Assembly (NCBI GenBank): GCA_007116525.1
Contig: SKIH01000066.1
Coordinates: 1-11,010 of the forward strand
DNA: 11,010 bases
Direction of reading: 5' to 3'
Source: Bacilli bacterium
GTDB taxonomy: Bacteria; Bacillota_I; Bacilli_A; RF39; UBA660
The position numbers and the translations under genes are program-made. The notes beneath the pieces were generated by a model. That model did not search any database. It worked only from the letters and a program-made list of their open reading frames with translations, and was not told the DNA's origin. Below, in pieces: positions 1 to 6,444 of this stretch (position 1 is its first letter; every line of letters starts with the position of its first letter).

Positions 1-122
1 CAGGAGTTCCACTCCCATTTTTCAGTTACGGGGGATCATTTACAATATCATTTATTACTGGACTTTCATTACTACAAAGAGTTCATATAGAATCCGTTAG
101 AAAAAAAGTTAAAATAAAATAG
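1..122 (+). CDS. FtsW/RodA/SpoVE-family peptidoglycan glycosyltransferase, C-terminal fragment
   Basis: Partial gene entering from the left edge; reading from base 3, 39 codons run to a TAG at 120-122. The fragment begins GVPLPFFSYGGS, the signature loop of SEDS proteins (FtsW, RodA, SpoVE), the membrane glycosyltransferases that polymerise lipid II into peptidoglycan. A last hydrophobic segment follows (about residues 12-25 of the fragment), then a basic cytoplasmic tail ending RKKVKIK. The SYGGS motif is highly diagnostic of the family. The fragment is too short to separate RodA (elongation) from FtsW (division), so no symbol is given. A strong hairpin terminator lies 7 bases after the stop, which suggests this gene ends its transcription unit. 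Confidence 0.85.
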   Translation, partial: GVPLPFFSYGGSFTISFITGLSLLQRVHIESVRKKVKIK

Positions 123-129
123 AAGAATT

Positions 130-169
130 CCACCTTATTAATCGTATATATTAATGAGGTGGTTTTTTT
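130..169 (+). terminator. Rho-independent terminator after the FtsW/RodA gene
   Basis: A 13-base left arm (130-142, CCACCTTATTAAT) pairs with 150-162 (ATTAATGAGGTGG) around a 7-base loop. All 13 positions pair in RNA, one of them as a U-G wobble, and seven T follow at 163-169. This is a textbook intrinsic terminator for the preceding gene. Its right arm contains the GAGGTGG that serves as Shine-Dalgarno for comEA, so the same bases have two jobs. Confidence 0.85.
156..162 (+). promoter_or_regulatory. comEA ribosome binding site, buried in the terminator stem
   Basis: GAGGTGG matches the anti-Shine-Dalgarno sequence and lies 5 bases before the TTG at 168. This decides for the TTG at 168 over the GTG at 159, which would itself be inside the hairpin with no purine-rich sequence ahead of it. 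In RNA that reads through from upstream, this element would be paired with 130-136 and hidden; that consequence is inferred. Confidence 0.6.
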
Positions 170-815
170 GAGGTTTTTATTTAAATATAAAAATATTGTT
201 ATTAATGTTGTATTAATTTTAGTAATAGGAGGCTTAATATTTTTAAGTACAAATAGTGAAACAATCGTCATAGAAAAAGAAGTTGAGTGTGACGAGACAT
301 TAGAAATAAATGAAGAAGAGGAAGAAGTTTCATATGTACTAGCTGATGTTAAAGGCATGGTTGTTAATGAAGGAGTATACGAATTAAAACAAGGTTCTAG
401 AGTAATCGATTTCATCAACGAAGCTGGAGGTTTTAAAAAAGGGGCAGACACACTTAATATTAACTTAAGTAAAGTAGTAAAAGATGCTGATGTTATATAT
501 GTATTTGATGAGGACTTTTTTGAAAATGATGTCATTTTAGAAGAAATAATAATAATTGAAGAATGTATTTGTCCGGATGTAACTTATGAAAAATGTATAG
601 ACGAAAAAGATGATGATGAAGTAGATAAACTTATAAATATTAATACGGCTAGTGTAGATGAGCTTATTAAGTTACAAGGTATTGGAGAGGCTAGGGCTAA
701 AGATATTATAAAATATAGAGAAGATAATCCTTTTGTTACAATCGAAGATATTAAAAATGTTTCTGGGATAGGAGATGCTTCTTATAACAACATTAAGGAT
801 TATATTACAGTCTAA
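168..815 (+). CDS. comEA: ComEA, membrane-anchored DNA receptor for transformation
   Basis: ComEA binds incoming double-stranded DNA outside the membrane and passes it to the ComEC channel. From the TTG at 168 the protein has 215 residues. One N-terminal membrane anchor (about 9-27) is followed by a short acidic stretch (43-53), an SLBB domain (about 56-113), an acidic linker with cysteines C133, C135 and C143 plus C41 near the membrane, and a C-terminal helix-hairpin-helix DNA-binding domain (about 153-215). The last carries NINTAS (157-162) and two hairpins, GIG at 171-173 and GIG at 200-202. This SLBB plus HhH order is the usual Firmicute ComEA plan. The gene overlaps comEC by 41 bases. 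I could not identify a convincing promoter; transcription may start within the end of the upstream gene or come from read-through. The TTG start and partly hidden ribosome binding site suggest low expression (inference). Confidence 0.9.
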   Translation: MRFLFKYKNIVINVVLILVIGGLIFLSTNSETIVIEKEVECDETLEINEEEEEVSYVLADVKGMVVNEGVYELKQGSRVIDFINEAGGFKKGADTLNINLSKVVKDADVIYVFDEDFFENDVILEEIIIIEECICPDVTYEKCIDEKDDDEVDKLININTASVDELIKLQGIGEARAKDIIKYREDNPFVTIEDIKNVSGIGDASYNNIKDYITV

Positions 816-2769
816 AAAAGTATATATTATAATATTTATTATAGCTTTAAGTTATTCTTATGCATATGTTAAATATAAAGAAAATAATTTTAATGAACAA
901 TATATTGTAGGAGTTGTTTATGGTATTAATGAAAATAGCGTATATGTTAGATCTAACAGAAATTTCATTTTATATACAGGTGATAGCTATAAATTTTCAT
1001 ATGGAGATATAATATATTTTGAAAATAATAAAGTAGACATTAGAAAAAACTCTAATTTCAATTTATTTTGTTATAAAAACTATTTAAAAACAAAAAAAAT
1101 ATTCAATGCAGTAAGAACCGACAATATTATTAAAATAGGGTATGACAACAAATATTTCATTAAAAATAAAATGTATAAAAGAGCAAATAATTTTAAAAAT
1201 GAAGATTTCATTAAAACATTTGTACTTGGTAAAAATATTAGTAATAATACATACAACAAAATGGGTATAAGTCACTTATTTTCGATTTCCGGAATGCATA
1301 TATCTTTATTTGCATTAATATTGTTTCATTTAACAAATAAGTTTATAAAAAGAAGTTTCGCCAGTTTTCTAATCGTTTCTTTTTTTCTAATAATATATTC
1401 GTTATTATTAATGAAATTATCAGTTATAAGATCAGTGTTGCTTTTAATATTAGTTTATTTTAAAAAAACTTTTAAAATAAATATTGATAATGTTTTTATA
1501 TTGATATTTATAGCATCCATATTACTTATTAACAACCCATACTTATTATTTAGTGTATCTTTTTATTATAGTTTTATCACCACTTTTTTTATTGTTCTAT
1601 ACTGTAGTAATAACTTCACCAAAAAATATTATACATATAACTTAATAAAAGTTTCATTAGTAGCAACACTTGCATCTTTTCCAATCACTATTTATTTCTT
1701 CTTTGAATATAATGTACTATCATATTTATATAATTTGGTTTTCATCCCATTTGTAAGCTTCTTATTATATCCCGCAGCTATTATATCTTTTATTATAAAA
1801 AACGAATTTATATTGAGTTTTCTAATAAGTACTTTTAACAACTTAGTTGATTTTTTAAATAATGAAAACTATATTTTAATATTTGGAAGACCAAATTTAT
1901 TTTTAGTTTTTATGTATTATTGTTTACTATTTTTTTATTGCATAAATAAAAAGTTTAAAACATTAATATTAGTTATAACAATTGTGTTTATTATGAAAAA
2001 CACAAACTACTTTAAAAACTATGCAAGACTCTACATGTATGATATTGGGTTTTCTGAGAGTATCTTATTTGTTATGCCAAAGGCAAATCAAGTATTGTTA
2101 TTTGATACTGGTGGCCACTTTTATGATAACGAATATAATTTAAGTAATCATATTATTATTCCTTTTATTAAAAGTTTAGGTATAAGTAAAATCGATTTTT
2201 TAATAATATCACATGGACATATTGATCATGCTAAAGAAGCACCAAATATTATTTCAAATTTTAATGTTTCAACTGTTTTTTTAAATAGTGGCGTTAATAA
2301 TTACTTGGAAGAGAAAATAATAAAAACTGCAAAAGAAAACAATGTATATTATAAAAATATAAGCAAATATAATTTAAAAATAAATAATTATAATTTTAAC
2401 TTTATAAATGAAGTTCATAAAGATGAGAACGAAGATAGTTTAGTATGCTATATAACATTTGATGATAAAAGTGTTTTATTAACAGGAGATATTTATAAAA
2501 AACAAGAAGAAAAAATAATTGATAATTACAATATTAATAATATAGATGTTTTAAAAGTAGCACATCATGGTTCTATGACTAGTAGTTCAAAAACTTTTTT
2601 AAAAAAGGTTAATTCTAAAGCAAATCTAATATCATCATCAAAAAATAATTTGTATAATTTACCGAATGAGGAAATTTTAAAAAAATTAAATAATTACTAT
2701 ATAACTAGTGAAAAAGGTATGATATTAGTAAAATTCAAAGAAAAAATTGAAATTGTTACATTTTATTAA
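775..2769 (+). CDS. comEC: ComEC/Rec2 DNA-uptake channel
   Basis: ComEC is the membrane channel that imports single-stranded DNA during transformation. The 664 residues show the family order. An N-terminal membrane segment (about 14-31) precedes an OB-like extracellular region (about 42-120). The Competence domain (about 140-400) has many hydrophobic helices and the conserved SGMHIS at 172-177. The C-terminal metallo-beta-lactamase-like domain (about 416-664) has DTGG (445-448), HGHIDH (480-485), TGD (570-572) and AHHGS (596-600). Length is a little short of many family members (about 700-780). Two C-terminal motifs are relaxed: the usual DVGQGDS reads DIGFSES, and the Gly-Gly that normally follows the HxHxDH motif is replaced by KEA. 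The ATG at 775 is the first possible start after an in-frame TAG at 769-771. It sits directly behind GGAG, unusually close, so translation is probably coupled to comEA. The protein is very rich in Asn, Ile, Lys, Phe and Tyr, in line with the AT-rich genome. Confidence 0.9.
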   Translation: MLLITTLRIILQSKKVYIIIFIIALSYSYAYVKYKENNFNEQYIVGVVYGINENSVYVRSNRNFILYTGDSYKFSYGDIIYFENNKVDIRKNSNFNLFCYKNYLKTKKIFNAVRTDNIIKIGYDNKYFIKNKMYKRANNFKNEDFIKTFVLGKNISNNTYNKMGISHLFSISGMHISLFALILFHLTNKFIKRSFASFLIVSFFLIIYSLLLMKLSVIRSVLLLILVYFKKTFKINIDNVFILIFIASILLINNPYLLFSVSFYYSFITTFFIVLYCSNNFTKKYYTYNLIKVSLVATLASFPITIYFFFEYNVLSYLYNLVFIPFVSFLLYPAAIISFIIKNEFILSFLISTFNNLVDFLNNENYILIFGRPNLFLVFMYYCLLFFYCINKKFKTLILVITIVFIMKNTNYFKNYARLYMYDIGFSESILFVMPKANQVLLFDTGGHFYDNEYNLSNHIIIPFIKSLGISKIDFLIISHGHIDHAKEAPNIISNFNVSTVFLNSGVNNYLEEKIIKTAKENNVYYKNISKYNLKINNYNFNFINEVHKDENEDSLVCYITFDDKSVLLTGDIYKKQEEKIIDNYNINNIDVLKVAHHGSMTSSSKTFLKKVNSKANLISSSKNNLYNLPNEEILKKLNNYYITSEKGMILVKFKEKIEIVTFY

Positions 2770-2802
2770 ATAAAAAAAAGGATATTTAAAAAATGTGTTG
2801 TA

Positions 2803-2808
2803 TATAAT
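2803..2808 (+). promoter_or_regulatory. Possible -10 box ahead of dnaG
   Basis: A perfect TATAAT lies in the 57-base gap between comEC and dnaG. No good -35 is visible 16-18 bases upstream (the area reads GGATAT). Transcription starting 6-7 bases after it would begin at about 2815, inside the Shine-Dalgarno, and give a leader of only about 12 bases. It may be a weak promoter making a near-leaderless dnaG mRNA, or simply chance in AT-rich DNA. Confidence 0.3.
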
Positions 2809-2811
2809 ACT

Positions 2812-2817
2812 AGGGAG
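2812..2817 (+). promoter_or_regulatory. dnaG ribosome binding site
   Basis: AGGGAG lies 9 bases before the TTG at 2827 but only 3 bases before the alternative TTG at 2821. It therefore favours 2827. From there the protein begins [13 protein letters not shown], which matches the family's usual distance from start to the zinc finger. Confidence 0.5.
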
Positions 2818-2826
2818 TGGTTGTAT

Positions 2827-4572
2827 TTGAATGTAATATCTAAAGAAGAAATACAAAAAATTAGAAATAGTATTAATATTGTAGACTTAATCAGTGGCTA
2901 TATTCCACTTCAAAAAAGAGGGAAGAATTATTTTGGAGTATGTCCATTCCATGATGATAATAATCCAAGTATGAGCGTTTCAGAAGAAAAGCAGATATAT
3001 ACTTGTTTTTCTTGTGGGGCAACAGGTAATGCTTTTAATTTTTTGATGGATTATGAACATATTGGATTTAAAGAAGCGTTAAAAATTGCTGCCGATAAAG
3101 CTGGGATAAACATAGATATTCAAACGAATATAAAAAAAGATGAAGATGATCCTACTTATAAAATATATGAGCTTTCAAATAAATTATTTAAAAACAATTT
3201 AAATACTAAACTTGGTAGTCAAGCAAAAGAATACTTAAAAAACAGGAAAATAAGTGATGAAGCTATAAAAGAATTTGAAGTAGGTCTTTCACTTTCTAAA
3301 AAAGATGAATTAACTAATTTGCTTTTGAAAAAAAACTTTCTTGAAAAAGACATTTTGAAAAGTGGTTTAGTTAATAAAAATGAAAAAGGCATGTATGATG
3401 TTTTTTATGAAAGAATAATGTTTCCGTTATGGGATTTATCGGGCAATGTTATAGCATACAGTGGTAGAGATTATAAAGGTAAATACGATAATAAATATGT
3501 TAATACAAAAGAAACTGAACATTTTAAAAAAGGTGAAATATTATATAACTATCACCGATGTAAAAATCATGCTAGGGTAAATAAAAAAGTAATCGTTATG
3601 GAAGGCTTTATGGATGTTATTAAAGCATATGATTCATCTGTAAAAAACGTTGTTGCTACTATGGGGACTGCATTTACAGATAAGCATGCTAACTTATTAA
3701 AAAGGCTTGCTAATGAGGTATTACTTTGTTTTGATTCAGATGATGCAGGTATAAAAGCTACTATTTCAGCAGCTGATGTTTTACTTAAACATAACATTAC
3801 ACCTAAAGTAATAGAAATAAACGACGGTTTAGATCCCGATGATTATATAGATAAATATGGTAAAGAAGCTTTTGTTGAGTTAGTAGAAAAGCCAACGACA
3901 TTAATAGATTTTAAGCTTAAACATTATAAAAAAGATATTGATTTAAAAACTAATGATGGATTATCTAAATATGTTAATTTAGCAATCGAGGCTATTAAAA
4001 AAATAGAAGACGATGTTTATAAAGAAGTATCGATAAACAAACTAGCAGAGGAAAGCGGTTTAGATAAAAAGTTTTTAAAATCAAAGTTAGATGAAAGCAA
4101 AAAAGAATTGGTTGCTAAAAAAACAGAACCTAAAAATGTCGATAGGAAAAGTTTGAGTAAGTATGAAAAGGCCGAAATGAACTTATTACATTACATGTTA
4201 AATGATGTTTCGGTAGTTCAAACTTATTTGAAACGAATAAGCTGCCTTCCTAGCAAGAGATTTAGAGATCTTGCAAAACATATAGTAGTTTTTTATAAAA
4301 AAAATAATTATGTAAATGAAGCTGATTTAATAACAGAAATTGATGATGAAAACATAATTAAAACTATTGGTTTTTTAAACAATTTAGACTTAAATGATGA
4401 GTGTAGTCAAGAAGAACTCGATGACTATATTAATGTAATAGAAGAATACAGCTTAAATTATTCAATAAATGTTTTAAATTCGAGACTAAAAGAAGTTAAA
4501 ACATCAAGTGAGAAAGCTAAGATTGTACAAGAAATATTAGAGTTGAAAAAAAGGAGAGATATTAGTGATTAA
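2827..4572 (+). CDS. dnaG: DnaG DNA primase
   Basis: DnaG makes the RNA primers for Okazaki fragments at the replication fork. From the TTG at 2827 it has 581 residues, a normal length. The CHC2 zinc finger has ligands C39, H42, C60 and C63, the spacing typical of bacterial primase. The catalytic Toprim domain (about 250-330) shows MEGFMD with E259 and D263, then CFDSDDAG with D303, D305 and D306, the metal-binding acidic residues. The C-terminal part (about 440-581) is more divergent, as expected of the DnaB-helicase interaction domain. A TTG at 2821 would add two residues. The gene is followed by rpoD with an 8-base overlap, the core of the macromolecular synthesis operon. Finding comEC directly upstream, rather than recO, glyS or rpsU, is less usual. 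Confidence 0.96.
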   Translation: MNVISKEEIQKIRNSINIVDLISGYIPLQKRGKNYFGVCPFHDDNNPSMSVSEEKQIYTCFSCGATGNAFNFLMDYEHIGFKEALKIAADKAGINIDIQTNIKKDEDDPTYKIYELSNKLFKNNLNTKLGSQAKEYLKNRKISDEAIKEFEVGLSLSKKDELTNLLLKKNFLEKDILKSGLVNKNEKGMYDVFYERIMFPLWDLSGNVIAYSGRDYKGKYDNKYVNTKETEHFKKGEILYNYHRCKNHARVNKKVIVMEGFMDVIKAYDSSVKNVVATMGTAFTDKHANLLKRLANEVLLCFDSDDAGIKATISAADVLLKHNITPKVIEINDGLDPDDYIDKYGKEAFVELVEKPTTLIDFKLKHYKKDIDLKTNDGLSKYVNLAIEAIKKIEDDVYKEVSINKLAEESGLDKKFLKSKLDESKKELVAKKTEPKNVDRKSLSKYEKAEMNLLHYMLNDVSVVQTYLKRISCLPSKRFRDLAKHIVVFYKKNNYVNEADLITEIDDENIIKTIGFLNNLDLNDECSQEELDDYINVIEEYSLNYSINVLNSRLKEVKTSSEKAKIVQEILELKKRRDISD

Positions 4573-5653
4573 TGAAATAAAAACGTTTGGGGAGAGAAAA
4601 GAAGACCTTATTAAATTAGGTTTAGAAAAAGAAGGTAAGTTAACATATGAAGAGTTAGCAAATGCCTTAAAAGGACTTGATTTGGATGCTGATTCACTAG
4701 ATGAGTTGTATAATGCTTTAAGTGACAATAAGATTAAAGTTGTAGCGGAAAAAGAAGATGAAGACGGCGAAAAAGAAGGTAAGGAATTAGTAGAACCTGA
4801 TGAAATATTAACTAAAAATTTAACGATCGATGATCCGGTTAGAATGTATTTAAAAGAAATTGGACAAATTAAATTATTAACTATGCAAGAAGAATTGGAT
4901 ATCGCTGATCAAATTATCGCCGGTGACCTTTCTGCAAAAAGTAGGCTAGCAGAAGCAAATTTAAGGTTAGTTGTAAGTATTGCTAAAAGATATACTGGTA
5001 GAGGAATGTTGTTTTTAGATTTAATTCAAGAAGGAAACATTGGTCTTATGAAAGCTGTTGAGAAATTTGATGTTGAAAAAGGGTTTAAATTTTCGACTTA
5101 TGCTACTTGGTGGATTAGACAATCAATTACAAGAGCCATAGCAGACCAAGCGAGAACTATTAGAGTTCCTGTTCATATGGTTGAGACTATAAATAAACTT
5201 GCGAGAATTCAAAGACAGATGACTCTTGAATTAGATAGAGAACCATCTGAAGAAGAACTAGCTAAAAAAATGGGAGTACCTGTTGAAAAAATTAGAGATA
5301 TTGCAAAGATTTCACAAGAACCCGTATCTTTAGAAACACCGATTGGTGAAGAAGAAGATTCACACCTTGGGGATTTCGTTCCTGATGAAAGAAACTTATC
5401 GCCAGAAGAATATGCTACTAACGAGATGCTTAAAGATGAAATTGGAAGTGTTTTAGAAACGTTAACTGAACGTGAAGAAAAAGTAGTAAAATTAAGATTT
5501 GGTCTTGAAGATGGAAGAAGTAGAACACTTGAAGAAGTAGGACAAATGTTTGGCGTTACAAGAGAACGAATTAGACAGATTGAAGCTAAAGCTTTAAGAA
5601 AACTTCGACACCCCTCAAGAGCTAAAAAACTTAAAGATTATTTAGGAGAGTAG
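4565..5653 (+). CDS. rpoD: RNA polymerase primary sigma factor (SigA/RpoD)
   Basis: This is the housekeeping sigma factor that directs RNA polymerase to most promoters. The 362 residues match the Bacillus SigA size, without the long non-conserved insert of proteobacterial sigma-70. A short region 1.1-like N-terminus (1-75, acidic end) is followed by region 1.2 (about 89-120, [11 protein letters not shown]), region 2 (about 126-200, with [30 protein letters not shown] and the WW pair at 182-183 used in promoter opening), region 3 (about 205-285) and region 4 (about 290-362) with the -35-binding helix-turn-helix at 321-347 ([18 protein letters not shown]). Regions 2.4 and 4.2 look canonical, so TTGACA/TATAAT-type promoters are expected. 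The start is a GTG inside the end of dnaG, with AAGGAGAG at 4551-4558 positioned 6 bases upstream, suggesting translational coupling. Confidence 0.98.
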   Translation: MINEIKTFGERKEDLIKLGLEKEGKLTYEELANALKGLDLDADSLDELYNALSDNKIKVVAEKEDEDGEKEGKELVEPDEILTKNLTIDDPVRMYLKEIGQIKLLTMQEELDIADQIIAGDLSAKSRLAEANLRLVVSIAKRYTGRGMLFLDLIQEGNIGLMKAVEKFDVEKGFKFSTYATWWIRQSITRAIADQARTIRVPVHMVETINKLARIQRQMTLELDREPSEEELAKKMGVPVEKIRDIAKISQEPVSLETPIGEEEDSHLGDFVPDERNLSPEEYATNEMLKDEIGSVLETLTEREEKVVKLRFGLEDGRSRTLEEVGQMFGVTRERIRQIEAKALRKLRHPSRAKKLKDYLGE

Positions 5654-5654
5654 T

Positions 5655-6377
5655 ATGTTATCAAATAGATTAAAAGAAATTGCTAATATGGTTGAAACTG
5701 ATAATAGAGTTATTGATGTTGGGTGTGATCATGCTTTATTAGGTATTTATTTGTTGAAAGAAAAGATCGTATCTAGTGTTCTTTCCATAGATATTAATGA
5801 AAATTCTATAAAAACAGCAAAGGAAAACAAAAAAAAGTATTTAATGGAAGGTATCGATAAAAAACATACCGACAAACTTAAAGAAGAAAAGATGTTACTT
5901 TTTAAAAATTTAGAAATAATGCAAAACAACGGACTTAAAGATATTGTTATTAGAAAAACTGATGATGTTGTCATTTCAGGTATGGGAACTAAAACAATTA
6001 TCGATATACTCGAAAATAGCGATCTAAAAAAAATAAAAACTTTAATTATTCAGAGTAATAATAATTTATATGATTTAAGAAAGTTTGTTATTTCAAAAGG
6101 ATTTCTTATTGATAATGAATTTGTTGTTTTTGAAAAAGGTATTTATTATGTAATTATCAAATTTAAAAGAGCTGATAAAAAAGAAAGAGAAAAGAAAGAA
6201 AATCAATATTCTTTCTCTGATTTATATTTTGGTAGATACACTAAAAGGTATAAAGGATATATGGATTATGTAGTAGATAATTTAAAAGAAATCTACTTTA
6301 ATATCCCTTATAAAAACTTATTTAAGAAAATAAAGTATTTAATATTGATTTTTTTAGCCAGAAAAAGAAAAAAATAA
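5655..6377 (+). CDS. trmK: tRNA (adenine-22-N1)-methyltransferase TrmK (YqfN family)
   Basis: TrmK methylates N1 of adenine 22 in the D-loop region of bacterial tRNAs, using S-adenosylmethionine. The 240 residues show the Rossmann methyltransferase core. Motif I is DVGCDHALLGIYL (21-33); next comes SIDINENSIKTA (44-55), then the catalytic-pocket SGMGTKTI (108-115). The segment IIQSNNNLYDLR (131-142) corresponds to the family's usual IxQPN...LR, with Ser in place of Pro. The C-terminal third is very basic and ends in a short hydrophobic run followed by ARKRKK; in the family this part forms the tRNA-binding coiled coil. Position right after rpoD (1 base gap, AGGAG at 5644-5648 inside rpoD) is the conserved sigA-yqfN order of Firmicutes. 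The partner gene yqfO (Nif3-like), which usually follows, is missing here. Confidence 0.87.
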   Translation: MLSNRLKEIANMVETDNRVIDVGCDHALLGIYLLKEKIVSSVLSIDINENSIKTAKENKKKYLMEGIDKKHTDKLKEEKMLLFKNLEIMQNNGLKDIVIRKTDDVVISGMGTKTIIDILENSDLKKIKTLIIQSNNNLYDLRKFVISKGFLIDNEFVVFEKGIYYVIIKFKRADKKEREKKENQYSFSDLYFGRYTKRYKGYMDYVVDNLKEIYFNIPYKNLFKKIKYLILIFLARKRKK

Positions 6378-6397
6378 CTTATTTTTTCTTTTTTTTT
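6362..6397 (+). terminator. Weak A/T hairpin, possible terminator after trmK
   Basis: The A-rich run 6362-6376 pairs with the T-rich run 6380-6393 around a 3-base loop. There is one G-C pair (6367 with 6388) and one bulged A, and further T run to 6397. The left arm is the end of the trmK coding sequence. It is nearly all A-U, so it would be a poor terminator alone, but it is the only candidate between trmK and the next promoter. Confidence 0.4.
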
Positions 6398-6407
6398 ATG
6401 TTATAAT
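6379..6407 (+). promoter_or_regulatory. Extended -10 promoter for the pilC operon
   Basis: TGTTATAAT at 6399-6407 is a perfect extended -10 (TGn plus TATAAT). The region 17 bases upstream (6379-6384, TTATTT) is a poor -35, which extended -10 promoters tolerate. Predicted start is near 6413-6415, giving a leader of about 30 bases before the GTG at 6445. It lies just downstream of the trmK stop, so the following four genes probably have their own transcript. Confidence 0.6.
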
Positions 6408-6444
6408 TGTAATAACGATAAAGTAGGGGATTGGCGGTGTTTTT

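Noticed and set aside
159..167. GTG at 159 as the comEA start
   Set aside because: It falls inside the terminator stem and has no Shine-Dalgarno upstream, whereas TTG at 168 has GAGGTGG at a good distance.
83..535. 150-codon minus-strand open frame rich in Ser and Thr
   Set aside because: It is antisense to comEA and crosses the terminator. Composition is the mirror of the acidic comEA sequence, with no motif.
2761..2779. Palindromic TTTTATTAAATAAAA after comEC as a terminator
   Set aside because: The arms are all A/T, leave almost no loop, and are not followed by a T run on the plus strand.
4850..5653. Alternative genetic code (AGG or TGA reassigned)
   Set aside because: In the sigma factor AGG falls at the conserved Arg of NLRLVVS and Trp is TGG at the conserved WW pair. 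No in-frame TGA interrupts any gene, so the standard bacterial code fits.
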